From Paenibacillus xylanivorans (GTDB lineage Bacteria > Bacillota > Bacilli > Paenibacillales > Paenibacillaceae), in contig NZ_LITU01000059.1 in the NCBI RefSeq assembly GCF_001280595.1, positions 42,650 through 106,649 of the forward strand: a stretch of 64,000 nt of DNA, written 5' to 3'. Every line of letters begins with the position of its first letter. Position 1 is the first letter of the stretch. Both the position numbers and the translations under genes were made by a program. Below the pieces are notes generated by a model. That model did not search any database, had not been told where the DNA came from, and saw only the letters and a program-made list of their open reading frames with translations. Below, in pieces: positions 55,563 to 63,813 of this stretch.

Positions 55563-56939
55563 TTAATTCTTTTTGCTGCGTACTTCGAAGATGGCAAATT
55601 TCAGGTAATGACCTTCATCTACGCCCAAAATTTGCGGATGATCCTTACCGGCTGCTTTCCAGTCAATCAGACGAAGCACTTTGCCCGCATCCTCAGCTGC
55701 ATCCGCAATGGTTTCCAGAAAGAGATCCGGACGCATATGGTAAGAACAACTTGCCGTTACCAGATACCCGCCCTCATTCACCAGCTTCATTCCTTGCAGA
55801 TTGATGTCCTTATATCCACGGCATGCGCCTTTGACTGCTGATTTCGTTTTGGCAAAGGCTGGTGGATCAAGGATAACCACATCAAATGTTTTACCACCGG
55901 AGGCGAGCGCTTTGGAAGTATCCACTTTCTGTTCGCCAGCACGCGCACGTACATTACGATCATCCAGGCCTTTGACCTGCTCACGCAAGTATTGGAATGC
56001 ATCCGCAACGACAAATTCCACCCGGTCAGTGAAACCGTTCAGCTCTACGTTGGTTCGTGCACTTTCAATCGCATGCTCTGAGATATCAAGGCATGTTACT
56101 TTTTTGGCTCCATATTTGCAGGCGTTCAATGTGAAGCTGCCTGTGTGGGAGAAACATTCCAGCACAGTGGCTCCGTCCCAATAAGGGAACGTCACAACCT
56201 TGCCGCTTTTATTGACAGGAAGTAACTGTTGCGTACCATCCTGCTCGGTCTGTTGGAGCGTAATACCACTCTTGTAACCCCAGCCCTTCATAAGCGGTTC
56301 GATGGCTGCGCGATTTTCGCGCTGGTCGAAGAAGTAACCTGTTTTCTGGCCTTCCACGATATCCACTTTAATGAGCAATCCGTTCTCCGTTACCGTGACA
56401 TGACGCGGGCAATCCCCATACAATGGTCCTTTCGTCTGCTCCAAGCCTTCCAGTTCACGAATAGACACATCACTGCGTTCATAGATGCCTTCCGGCTGCA
56501 TCACTTCAATTAGAGCTTGTACAATTGCTTCGCGGCAACGGTCCATGCCGAGTGTGAGAAGTTGAACAACAAGGATGCTACCAAAACGGTCAACAATCAG
56601 TCCTGGCAGAAAATCAGCTTCCCCATAAACGAGACGGTATGCCTCTCCATCCTGGATAAAACGCTCCCGGTGGCGCAAGCAATCGCGAAAACGCGCAGCA
56701 AAAAATGCGGTGTCCATCTGTTCAAACTCCAAAGGTTGATAGGCCACGACTCTAACTGTGATTTGAGATGCAGGGTTATAGTATCCCGTCGCGAGATAGC
56801 GACCTTGATGATTTAATACGTTGACCAGATCTCCAGGCTCGGGACTTCCGTCAACAGAGGCAATTTCATTGTTATATATCCATGGATGTGCATGTTCAAG
56901 CCGCTTTTTGCGGCTGCGTTCCAGTGTAACTGATGGCAA
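55563..56939 (-). CDS. Class I SAM-dependent rRNA methyltransferase (RlmI-like)
   Basis: The 458-residue protein has an N-terminal PUA domain (1-80, HPWIYNNEIASVDG) and a C-terminal Rossmann methyltransferase with VLECFSHTGSFTLNACKYGA, VTCLDISEHAIE and VVILDPPAFAK. This is the RlmI/YwbD class; E. coli RlmI makes m5C1962 in 23S rRNA. A stretch of about 25 residues after VLPV... (around 215-235) and another near 325-345 look like inserts. The exact target here is inferred. Confidence 0.88.
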   Translation of the reverse strand: MPSVTLERSRKKRLEHAHPWIYNNEIASVDGSPEPGDLVNVLNHQGRYLATGYYNPASQITVRVVAYQPLEFEQMDTAFFAARFRDCLRHRERFIQDGEAYRLVYGEADFLPGLIVDRFGSILVVQLLTLGMDRCREAIVQALIEVMQPEGIYERSDVSIRELEGLEQTKGPLYGDCPRHVTVTENGLLIKVDIVEGQKTGYFFDQRENRAAIEPLMKGWGYKSGITLQQTEQDGTQQLLPVNKSGKVVTFPYWDGATVLECFSHTGSFTLNACKYGAKKVTCLDISEHAIESARTNVELNGFTDRVEFVVADAFQYLREQVKGLDDRNVRARAGEQKVDTSKALASGGKTFDVVILDPPAFAKTKSAVKGACRGYKDINLQGMKLVNEGGYLVTASCSYHMRPDLFLETIADAAEDAGKVLRLIDWKAAGKDHPQILGVDEGHYLKFAIFEVRSKKN

Positions 56940-56966
56940 GATAGATCCACTTCCTTTAATTTATTG

Positions 56967-57155
56967 TTCAAAAGATAGGCTTGGTGCAACGGAGACCGCT
57001 ACGGGGATGGATTGGACTTTCGATCGCTGTTGTCTCCCAATTTTCGTGATTTATTATTCAAAAGGTTAAAATTTGGAGACAAAGGCGAACGCTTCGCTTC
57101 TACAGTTCCAATTCCATCCCCTCCGCTCCGTTGCAGAATCTCCGTATCTTTCGAA
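56967..57155. repeat. Dispersed intergenic hairpin repeat, copy 3
   Basis: It lies in the divergent 368-bp gap between the methyltransferase and Na/Pi cotransporter genes. Outer arms TTCAAAAGATA and TATCTTTCGAA pair, then GCAACGGAG with CTCCGTTGC, then GGGGATGGATTGGA with TCCAATTCCATCCC, then TGTCTCC...TTTT with AAAATTTGGAGACA. The core carries GATCGCTGTTGTCTCC and GGCGAACGCTTCGCTTCTAC. The near-palindrome and hairpin further right are listed separately. Confidence 0.87.
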
Positions 57156-57177
57156 TAGGGGCGCGGTAAAACTCGGT

Positions 57178-57201
57178 GACCGTTAAGATAACTTACCGGT
57201 C
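57178..57201. promoter_or_regulatory. Near-palindrome upstream of the Na/Pi cotransporter gene
   Basis: A 24-bp imperfect palindrome begins GACCG and ends CGGTC, with TAAG/CTTA inside; 10 of 12 arm positions pair. It lies 107 bp before the start codon and could be a binding site for a dimeric regulator. No regulator is visible nearby. Confidence 0.4.
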
Positions 57202-57249
57202 TTTCAAATGCTGTTGTTGACTCCAGAATTCCGTTAGCCAGTCATGGTT

Positions 57250-57281
57250 GTCCTTCCTTACTCATAGGATGAGATAAGGAC
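57250..57281 (+). promoter_or_regulatory. Hairpin in the Na/Pi cotransporter leader
   Basis: GTCCTT...TTACTCAT pairs with ATGAGATAAGGAC around a 3-nt loop, with a small bulge. It sits 26 nt ahead of the start codon and may affect translation. Confidence 0.4.
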
Positions 57282-57307
57282 ATGCACGGAAGGAATGATG
57301 TTAACTT

Positions 57308-58309
57308 ATGTTCAGAGATGTTGTGCTGCCCCTATTATATGGGCTTCTTATCTTTTTTGGTGGAATGAAGCTGATGGAAACAGCCTTGCAACGGATGGCC
57401 GGGCCGATGCTGGCTGGTTGGCTGGGCCGGGCTACCTCTGCTCCCTGGAAAGGCATGGCTTTCAGTGCAGGCGCCACAGCCCTGCTGCAAAGCAGTACTG
57501 CCGTCACCGTGCTAACCATTGGGCTGGCAAACGCCAGATTGATTACCTACGGACGCACCCTCGGCATTATTCTTGGAACGAACATCGGGACGTGCCTAAC
57601 CACCGAGCTGGTCGGACTACAAATCGGACGAGTTTCCCTGCCTCTGCTTGCTCTGTCCCTGACGGGCTGGGCCGTCTTCGTAGTGCTTGGCGAACGCAAT
57701 CAGGCCGCTCCTGAGCACACACGCCGGACGCTGTTTACTATGCAATACAGCTTTCTTGCGTCCGCCGGATTTGCCCTCGTCATGACAGGCATACAAGTGA
57801 TGCAATCCATTGCCGTACCCCTGCGAAGTATGGGCGTATTCCAGTGGTTCCTGGACCGCTCAGCCGACAGTTTGTGGTGGGGTTTTCTGGCAGGTGCCTG
57901 TCTGACGGCGCTCATTCATAGCAGCGCAGCCGTCATCAGCATGGCGATTACGCTGGCAGCCACAGGTGTACTACCTGTGGAGATCGGCATCGCCATTGTG
58001 ATCGGGTCGAACGTAGGGACCTGTATCACCGCCGTGATTGCTGCCGCTGGAGGAGCATCCGCAGGCAAATTTGTCGCAGCCTCCCATGTCGTTTTAAACA
58101 TAGCGGGGGCGCTGCTATTTATGCCGCTGATCGGCCAGCTGCATGCAGCTTCGGCCTGGTTGTCAGCGGATAACGGGGCACAGATTGCGCATGCCCAGAC
58201 CCTTTTTAACGTCACCAGTTCACTGCTTGCCTTGCCGTTCTGTTACTTGCCGATTTGGCACAAAAAACCACCGGTCTCCACCCCAGTGGCGAAGTCACCC
58301 GTGGCCTGA
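57308..58309 (+). CDS. Na/Pi cotransporter II-related protein (YqeW-like)
   Basis: The 333-residue membrane protein has two inverted NptA-type repeats. The first carries LLQSSTAVTVLTIGL and GTNIGTC, and the second LIHSSAAVISMAI and GSNVGTC; the QSS/HSS turns bind phosphate and sodium in relatives. It lacks the C-terminal PhoU-like domain of longer members. An in-frame stop lies two codons upstream, so the ATG at 57308 is the first possible start; GGAAGGA is 13 nt away. Position near mtaB and rpsU-yqeY matches B. subtilis yqeW. Confidence 0.87.
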   Translation: MFRDVVLPLLYGLLIFFGGMKLMETALQRMAGPMLAGWLGRATSAPWKGMAFSAGATALLQSSTAVTVLTIGLANARLITYGRTLGIILGTNIGTCLTTELVGLQIGRVSLPLLALSLTGWAVFVVLGERNQAAPEHTRRTLFTMQYSFLASAGFALVMTGIQVMQSIAVPLRSMGVFQWFLDRSADSLWWGFLAGACLTALIHSSAAVISMAITLAATGVLPVEIGIAIVIGSNVGTCITAVIAAAGGASAGKFVAASHVVLNIAGALLFMPLIGQLHAASAWLSADNGAQIAHAQTLFNVTSSLLALPFCYLPIWHKKPPVSTPVAKSPVA

Positions 58310-58365
58310 TGTTTAGAACTCTCTCGACAAACAGTAGCAATTCTTCATTACTCAAACGAAAACAG

Positions 58366-58800
58366 CTAAACGGTAATGCCTAATTTGTTCAGCGCTACAC
58401 GTAAAATGTCATCGTTATTATCGTATCCGCTATGCTGCTGTCTGGACCAAGTTTCTTCCGGAGTGTACCAATCCACACCTTTGATTTCTTCAATCTGAGG
58501 CTGCAGATCGCCGCTTTCCGCTTCAACGAGATAATAATGAACTTCCTTGTCCACCGGACCAAACTCAGCATGCTGATACGTATAGGCGATGATATTGACG
58601 GGTTCTATAATGCGGCCGACCATGCCCGTCTCTTCCAAAATCTCACGCAGTGCGGTCTGTTCCACCGTTTCTCCATCTTCCATCTTGCCCTTGGCGAGAG
58701 TTGTTTTGCCGTAGCGATCTACAATCAGTTGAATTTGAAGCTTTCCGTCTTCTCCCGTGCGGTACACGACTCCGCCTGCCGAAATTTCTTTTCTGTTCAT
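58366..58800 (-). CDS. NUDIX hydrolase
   Basis: The 144-residue protein has an intact Nudix box: GKMEDGETVEQTALREILEE followed by TGM. Such enzymes hydrolyse nucleoside diphosphates linked to other groups. The ATG at 58800 (MNRKEISAGG) has GGGGGAG 6 nt upstream; an ATG five codons earlier overlaps that site. It converges with the cotransporter gene across 56 bp, where no clear terminator is visible. Substrate unknown. Confidence 0.88.
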   Translation of the reverse strand: MNRKEISAGGVVYRTGEDGKLQIQLIVDRYGKTTLAKGKMEDGETVEQTALREILEETGMVGRIIEPVNIIAYTYQHAEFGPVDKEVHYYLVEAESGDLQPQIEEIKGVDWYTPEETWSRQQHSGYDNNDDILRVALNKLGITV

Positions 58801-58911
58801 GTTGCTCTCCCCCATTACGGAATTGTCTTCATCTTTTTTTGGAAAAAGAAGGACCTCATCTCCACGGGTACGCTCCCCAAGGAAATGAAATCCTTGTTTC
58901 TGACGCCTCGA

Positions 58912-60258
58912 TTACATCGCTGCGGACTTGAGATTTTCTTCCAACACACGGACCAGCGTAGCCTGGCTTTCATTCACACCCGCCTCGGTCACTTTGACAC
59001 GACATACTTTGCCAACCATATCCATGGAACCATCAAAGACCAGCTGAATGTAGTTGTCGCTGTAACCGTGCAGTTTACCACTGCCCTCGCGGCCCTTCGC
59101 TTCACCTTCAGGAATGACATCCAGTACTTGCCCCACAAACTGCTTGGCGTATGCCAGTTGCATTTGCTCAGACAGATCAATCAATTCATGCACACGTGCA
59201 TTTTTGACTTCCTCATCCACCTGATCATCCATACGTGCTGCCGGTGTACCGGTCCGTTTAGAATATGGAAATACATGCATTTCGGAAAAACCGATTTTCC
59301 TCATCAGCTCATAGCCGTTACGGAACATCTCATCCGTCTCACCCGGGAACCCAACAATGACGTCGGTCGTAATCGCTACATCCGGCATTGCTTCCCGAAT
59401 ACGAAGCATTTTATTGTAAAACTCTTCGGTCGTATATTTACGACGCATGCGTTTCAGTACAGTATCATCGCCTGCTTGAAGCGGAATGTGGAAGTGCCGC
59501 ACCAGTTTGTCTGAACGTTTGATCACATCCAGCATACGGTCGTCAATCTGGCTAGCTTCAATCGAGCTGATACGAATACGCTCCAGACCTTCCACTTTGT
59601 CCAGATCCCATAGCAGATCTGTCAGATCATAGTTCTCCATGTCATCCCCGTATCCACCGGTATGAATGCCTGTCAGAACAATTTCTTTGTATCCGGCGTG
59701 TACGAGTTGATGAGCCTGTTGGATGATGCTGTTTGCTTCCCGGCTACGTGAAAGCCCACGCGACCACGGAATAATGCAGAACGTGCAAAAGTTATTGCAA
59801 CCATCCTGAATCTTCAGAAAAGCACGGGTACGATCGGCAAAATCCGGTACGTCCATCTCTTCAAATACCCGCGTTTTCATGATGTTGCGCACAGCATTGA
59901 CGGGCTGACGGGATTCCTGAATTTCATTGACATATGGCAAAATTTTGTCCCGATCCTGTGTACCGATGACGAGATCCACACCTGGGATGTCCAGAATCTC
60001 TGCCGGAGAAGTTTGCGCATAGCAGCCTGTAACGGCTACAATCGCGTCCGGGTTGCGCCGAATGGCACGACGGATAATCTGGCGGCTCTTTTTGTCGCCG
60101 GTATTGGTTACTGTACAAGTATTAATCAAGTATACATCCGCTGTCTGTTCGTCGAAGTCTACCTGATCGTATCCTTCGTTTTTGAACAATTGCCAAATCG
60201 CCTCTGTATCATAAAAATTAACTTTGCAGCCTAAGGTGTAAAACGCCACGGATGGCAT
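58912..60258 (-). CDS. mtaB: tRNA t6A37 methylthiotransferase MtaB
   Basis: This radical-SAM enzyme adds a methylthio group to t6A37, giving ms2t6A in tRNAs reading ANN codons. The 448 residues have the N-terminal UPF0004 domain with three Cys (TLGCKVN, INTCTVT, TGCYAQ), the radical-SAM cluster CNNFCTFC near residues 152-159, and a C-terminal TRAM domain. GGGGGG lies before the ATG, 2 nt after the rsmE stop. Confidence 0.96.
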   Translation of the reverse strand: MPSVAFYTLGCKVNFYDTEAIWQLFKNEGYDQVDFDEQTADVYLINTCTVTNTGDKKSRQIIRRAIRRNPDAIVAVTGCYAQTSPAEILDIPGVDLVIGTQDRDKILPYVNEIQESRQPVNAVRNIMKTRVFEEMDVPDFADRTRAFLKIQDGCNNFCTFCIIPWSRGLSRSREANSIIQQAHQLVHAGYKEIVLTGIHTGGYGDDMENYDLTDLLWDLDKVEGLERIRISSIEASQIDDRMLDVIKRSDKLVRHFHIPLQAGDDTVLKRMRRKYTTEEFYNKMLRIREAMPDVAITTDVIVGFPGETDEMFRNGYELMRKIGFSEMHVFPYSKRTGTPAARMDDQVDEEVKNARVHELIDLSEQMQLAYAKQFVGQVLDVIPEGEAKGREGSGKLHGYSDNYIQLVFDGSMDMVGKVCRVKVTEAGVNESQATLVRVLEENLKSAAM

Positions 60259-60260
60259 AA

Positions 60261-61025
60261 TTACATTCCCCCCATTTCTCCGGATTCATATAAGACACAA
60301 GTTAGCGCCGCCATTCCAGCCGTCTCGGCCCGCAAGATGCGTTTGCCCAGTCCAACGGATACAGCACCTGCCTGATCGGCTTCAATCGTTTCCCTCTCCG
60401 AAAATCCGCCCTCAGGTCCAACAACGATCAACACTTCAGCACTCGCATCAGGTGCAAGTTTCTCTACAAACGGCTTCAATGCGTCTCTTAACTGCTTGCC
60501 GTTTTCCTTTTCATAACAATAACATACCAGACTGTAGCCCTCAAAAGAAGATAGCAGCCCTTTCCAGGAAAGTGGCTGCTCGACGGATGGAATGCGGTTC
60601 CGATGGCTTTGTTCAGCGGCTTCCTTGGCGATTTTCCGCCACCGCTCCAACCGTTTGCCTTCTTTCTTGGCATCATATTGCACAATCGTACGCTCAGACA
60701 GGAAAGGAACAAAGGAAACCGCTCCGATCTCTGTACATCTTTGAATGACTGTCTCCATCTTATCGCCTTTTGGCAAGCTTTGAGCCACGGTTACACGTAT
60801 ACGCGCTTCATGGTCCATTTCGAGCGATTCCACAATATTCGCTGTTACTTGCTGGGCTTCGATGCTTTCAATCTCCACCAAAGCTTCTTTGGAGTTTCCG
60901 TCACTGACAATTAGTTTATCTCCAGGTTTACCACGCATTACTTTGCCGATATGGCGCGCATCATCACCCGTGATCACCACGGAATGTTCATTAAACTGTT
61001 CTGCAGATACAAAATAACGCTGCAT
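60261..61025 (-). CDS. rsmE: 16S rRNA (uracil1498-N3)-methyltransferase RsmE
   Basis: RsmE makes m3U1498. The 254 residues from MQRYFVSAEQF include an N-terminal PUA-like part and a SPOUT domain with VGPEGGFSERE and the C-terminal LGKRILRAETAGM knot. GGGTGG lies 9 nt before the ATG at 61025; the frame is open for 30 codons upstream but without a site. It is co-linear with mtaB and downstream of the M50 protease by 145 nt. Confidence 0.95.
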   Translation of the reverse strand: MQRYFVSAEQFNEHSVVITGDDARHIGKVMRGKPGDKLIVSDGNSKEALVEIESIEAQQVTANIVESLEMDHEARIRVTVAQSLPKGDKMETVIQRCTEIGAVSFVPFLSERTIVQYDAKKEGKRLERWRKIAKEAAEQSHRNRIPSVEQPLSWKGLLSSFEGYSLVCYCYEKENGKQLRDALKPFVEKLAPDASAEVLIVVGPEGGFSERETIEADQAGAVSVGLGKRILRAETAGMAALTCVLYESGEMGGM

Positions 61026-61058
61026 AAGTCTGTCCACCCATTCTATCCTGTTATGACT

Positions 61059-61092
61059 GGAATTCACCCCGCCTAAAGGCAGGCGTGAATCC
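61059..61092 (-). other. Hairpin between the M50 protease gene and rsmE
   Basis: GGA-x-TTCAC...GCC pairs with GGC...GTGAA-x-CC in the rsmE leader. No T-run follows. It may be a processing or leader structure. Nothing else in the 145-bp gap is supported. Confidence 0.35.
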
Positions 61093-61170
61093 AATCGCCA
61101 CAGATGATCATACAACTTTTATGTGCTTCTGACCAGTATTTCAGTCCAAAAACACTCCTAATTGTTCCTC

Positions 61171-61845
61171 TTAAAACAGCTTCAAAATCAAATAGGAAAA
61201 ATCAACATACATATCATATGCCAATTGGTATAACGGCTGAATCGTTGCTCTTTGCAACGGTGGGATTACAAGAATCAGCAGGAAAATAAATACGGACCAT
61301 TGCTCTACTCCCTGCAGCTTGCGGCTAATTGAAGGGGGCAGTAAGTCCTCAAGAATTCGATAACCGTCCAGCGGCGGCAATGGAATGAGGTTAAACAGAA
61401 ATAGGAAAAAGTTCGTCAGGTTGAACATGTAAAAGAAGGTGGATATCGCTGTTAGCAAACGCTCATTTTCAATGCCACCCAATGCTCCCGAACCAACCAG
61501 GGAAGCATAGATGATCGTACCGATGATCGCAAGCAGCAAATTGCTCAGAGGACCCGCTACCGATACAATGACACCCATTAATCTCGGTTTGTCGAAATTG
61601 GCCCGATTCACTGGGACAGGACGTGCCCAACCGAAACCGGCAATAAGGAGCAGCAACACACCAAATAAGTCAAAATGTACGACCGGATTCAGCGTAACCC
61701 TGCCCAACAACTTAGCTGTCGGATCGCCGAATTTGTTGGCAAAATAGGCATGAGAAAATTCATGCACCGTAAAAGCAATCAGGATGGTCAACAAGAAAAA
61801 CGGTAGTTGATCCAGCGGATAACGAAAGAACGAGTTCAAATCCAT
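61171..61845 (-). CDS. Site-2 protease family (M50) membrane metalloprotease
   Basis: The 224-residue protein has about five membrane segments, the zinc motif HEFSHAYFANKFGD (residues about 28-41) and a later NLIPLPPLDGYRI with the third ligand Asp. It is the short YwhC type without PDZ domain. Substrate is unknown. It lies 3 nt after prmA and so is probably co-transcribed with it. Confidence 0.92.
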   Translation of the reverse strand: MDLNSFFRYPLDQLPFFLLTILIAFTVHEFSHAYFANKFGDPTAKLLGRVTLNPVVHFDLFGVLLLLIAGFGWARPVPVNRANFDKPRLMGVIVSVAGPLSNLLLAIIGTIIYASLVGSGALGGIENERLLTAISTFFYMFNLTNFFLFLFNLIPLPPLDGYRILEDLLPPSISRKLQGVEQWSVFIFLLILVIPPLQRATIQPLYQLAYDMYVDFSYLILKLF

Positions 61846-61848
61846 CGG

Positions 61849-62814
61849 TTACCTCTTTCTGGCCACAAACGCGATCCAGTCCTCATCGCGATGAACCGAA
61901 CTGATTTCGAAGCCGGAAGCAACGAGCGCATCATGGACAAGCTGCTCTTTATTTTTCCAAATACCTGAGGTAATATAAACGCCGCCAGACTCAAGCGCAT
62001 GATAGACATCATCCACAAACATCATAATAACCTCGGCCAAAATATTAGCAACGATAACTTTCACCGGGAGTTTCACGCCCAGCGCAGGGTCCTGACTGCC
62101 CAGAACAGACAGTAGATCACTCTCTTTAACCGTAATTTGTTGTTCCAGCCCATTCAGTTCCACATTTTCCTTGGCACTGATTACGGCAACGGGGTCGAGG
62201 TCCAGTGCCAATACATGTTTTGCACCAAGGTGGATAGCTCCGATGGCCAAAATGCCAGAGCCTGTGCCTACGTCAATGACTTCCTCGCCACCTTGAATTA
62301 CCGATTCCAGTGTACGCAGACAAAGCGAAGTGGTTGGATGTGTACCAGTACCAAACGCCATGCCTGGATCAAGCTCAATAATTTTCTCATTCGCACTTTC
62401 CGGCGTATACTCTTCCCATGTCGGTTTAATGGTTAGACGTTCCGAGACACGTACCGGCTTGAAGTATTGTTTCCAGGCGTTTGCCCAATCATTTTCATCC
62501 ACTGTTCGAGTCTCAAAACGAACCTCACCCGTTTGGATATCGAATTCGGAAAGTTGCTCAATTCGTGGACTTACTTCAGATTGCAATGCCTCCATGTCCG
62601 TACCTTCGGAGAAGTATCCTTTTATGACGGCAAAGCCTTCAGGAATATCATTCAGAGGAGACTCGTACAACTCGCCATACGTCGTATCCCGTTTTTTATT
62701 TAAAGTACCGGACTCTTCGATCGAAACCCCTCCAGCACCCGCTTCATGTAAAAAATTCGAAATCATCTCCACAGCTTCTTCTGTGGTATGTATTGTTAGT
62801 TCATGCCATAACAT
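61849..62814 (-). CDS. prmA: Ribosomal protein L11 methyltransferase PrmA
   Basis: PrmA trimethylates ribosomal protein L11. The 321 residues from MLWHELTIHT have an N-terminal substrate domain and a Rossmann SAM domain with VIDVGTGSGILAIGA, LALDLDPVAV and VIVANILAEVI. GAGGAGG lies upstream of the ATG at 62814; an earlier in-frame ATG 12 codons up is less likely. In B. subtilis the gene (yqeT) also precedes rsmE-mtaB; here an M50 protease is inserted. Confidence 0.95.
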   Translation of the reverse strand: MLWHELTIHTTEEAVEMISNFLHEAGAGGVSIEESGTLNKKRDTTYGELYESPLNDIPEGFAVIKGYFSEGTDMEALQSEVSPRIEQLSEFDIQTGEVRFETRTVDENDWANAWKQYFKPVRVSERLTIKPTWEEYTPESANEKIIELDPGMAFGTGTHPTTSLCLRTLESVIQGGEEVIDVGTGSGILAIGAIHLGAKHVLALDLDPVAVISAKENVELNGLEQQITVKESDLLSVLGSQDPALGVKLPVKVIVANILAEVIMMFVDDVYHALESGGVYITSGIWKNKEQLVHDALVASGFEISSVHRDEDWIAFVARKR

Positions 62815-62907
62815 ACTTCGTTTTTCCTCCTCATTTTTCAAACATCCCAACCATTGTACTACACAAGCAAGCAGGAGTACAAAACCGCGACAGTAAAAAA
62901 AACAACA

Positions 62908-62951
62908 AAAACAGGATACCCGCAGCCTTCACTGCTTGAATACCCTGTTTT
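62908..62951 (-). terminator. Terminator of the 62978-63370 gene
   Basis: AAAACAGG and CCTGTTTT pair, with a GCAG/CTGC inner stem. On the minus strand the stem ends in TTTTTG, with a T-rich run further on. Confidence 0.65.
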
Positions 62952-62977
62952 AATTCTGACATAACTCGATTAACTTG

Positions 62978-63370
62978 TTAGCAAAAGCGTCCACCGTTCT
63001 GAGTAATCATTTCTGCAGCTTGTGGGAGAGAGTCACTGGATACGGATACGGTCAGTAAGATTTCTTGCTTGGACCTGCCTTCAGAACCAGCATCCGAATC
63101 GTCATACACTTGTCCACCCGACAACATCTCGGTCTCGTCGCTAATAAGGGAAAGTACATTCAGCTCACCACTGAATCCCCCAATCAGAGCCATGGTGGAG
63201 TTATCCGTGCCCTCAGGCGTTCTCGAATCCAGTGAAGGCGACGAGTCATTCAGACTCTCGATACTCAGCTGGTTCGGGTGCAGCAATTCCAGAGCTCTGC
63301 GTGCAGATTCAGCCTCGGACCAACTCGTAAACACCGCTTCAATAATCACTACAGAGCGTTCTTCAGTCAT
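62978..63370 (-). CDS. Unknown protein, paralogue of the partial protein at the window edge
   Basis: The 130-residue protein has an N-terminal ferredoxin-like start (MTEERSVVIIEAVFTSWSEA), a Ser/Asp/Gly-rich middle and a C-terminal segment KQEILLTVSVSSDSLPQAAE ending NGGRFC. The last 35 residues align with those of the 63814-64000 protein (LLTVVV...IEQAGG). The overall pattern recalls stress proteins of the general stress protein 17M type, but this is weak. GGGAG lies 5 nt before the ATG. It overlaps the YfhD-like gene by 8 nt. Confidence 0.65.
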   Translation of the reverse strand: MTEERSVVIIEAVFTSWSEAESARRALELLHPNQLSIESLNDSSPSLDSRTPEGTDNSTMALIGGFSGELNVLSLISDETEMLSGGQVYDDSDAGSEGRSKQEILLTVSVSSDSLPQAAEMITQNGGRFC

Positions 63371-63542
63371 GAATCTCCCGACCCTGACGACGATCGGCCG
63401 CTTCACTGCGACGCAAAGCCTCTATATCTTCATGATCTGCAGCTTCGGCACTGAATTCTACATCCTCATTTTTGGCGGACTGCATTCGCTTCATCTTTTC
63501 CGTTTTCGTCAAAATTTTGCCTGGACGTTCATGTTCTGCCAT
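63363..63542 (-). CDS. YfhD-like small protein
   Basis: This 59-residue protein starts MAEHERPGKILTKTEKMKRM and contains DVEFSAEAADHEDIEALRRS, then EAADRRQ. The D-V-E-F-S-x-E-x-A-D-x-x-D pattern is that of YfhD-type small acidic proteins of Bacillales. AAGGAGGAG lies 7 nt upstream of the ATG, an excellent site. The stop overlaps the next start by 8 nt, so translation is coupled. Function unknown. Confidence 0.75.
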   Translation of the reverse strand: MAEHERPGKILTKTEKMKRMQSAKNEDVEFSAEAADHEDIEALRRSEAADRRQGREIHD

Positions 63543-63569
63543 CGTTATGCTCCTCCTTCAAATTAGGTA

Positions 63570-63803
63570 TCTATATAAAATGAACTAATACTTGTTACAC
63601 TGTGCCACTCCGATTGTAGTACCATCCTCCGATCGCTGTTATCCCCAGATTTCTTCATCTCCCTTCTTAAAGGGAGAAATCCGGTGATAGCATATGCTTC
63701 CGAAGTAGCTTTCTTATGAAAGCTTTCAGGCGAACGCTTCGCTTCTTCAGATTGGTTCTACACCCTCCGTTAAAGTGTAATTTCTTTGTCCATCTTATAT
63801 AGA
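63570..63803. repeat. Dispersed intergenic hairpin repeat, copy 4
   Basis: This is the longest copy, about 234 bp. Outer arms TCTATATAA and TTATATAGA are perfect, followed inward by further pairing (TTACACT with AGTGTAA) and inner arms ATCCCCAGATTTC and GAAATCCGGTGAT. Core motifs are GATCGCTGTTATCCCC and GGCGAACGCTTCGCTTCTTC. An extra short insert (63691-63728) with its own GAAAGCT/AGCTTTC arms sits in the right half. It fills nearly all of the gap between the YfhD-like gene and the partial gene. Confidence 0.87.
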
Positions 63804-63813
63804 TTTGGTGAAA

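Noticed and set aside
57295-57714. A 139-codon plus-strand frame overlapping the Na/Pi cotransporter start
   Set aside because: Frame-shifted overlap with a clear transporter; no domain.
63560-63813. Interpretation of the hairpin repeats as MITEs with target-site duplications
   Set aside because: No convincing direct repeats flank any copy, terminal sequences are not shared between copies and no transposase is in the window; kept only as a repeat family.
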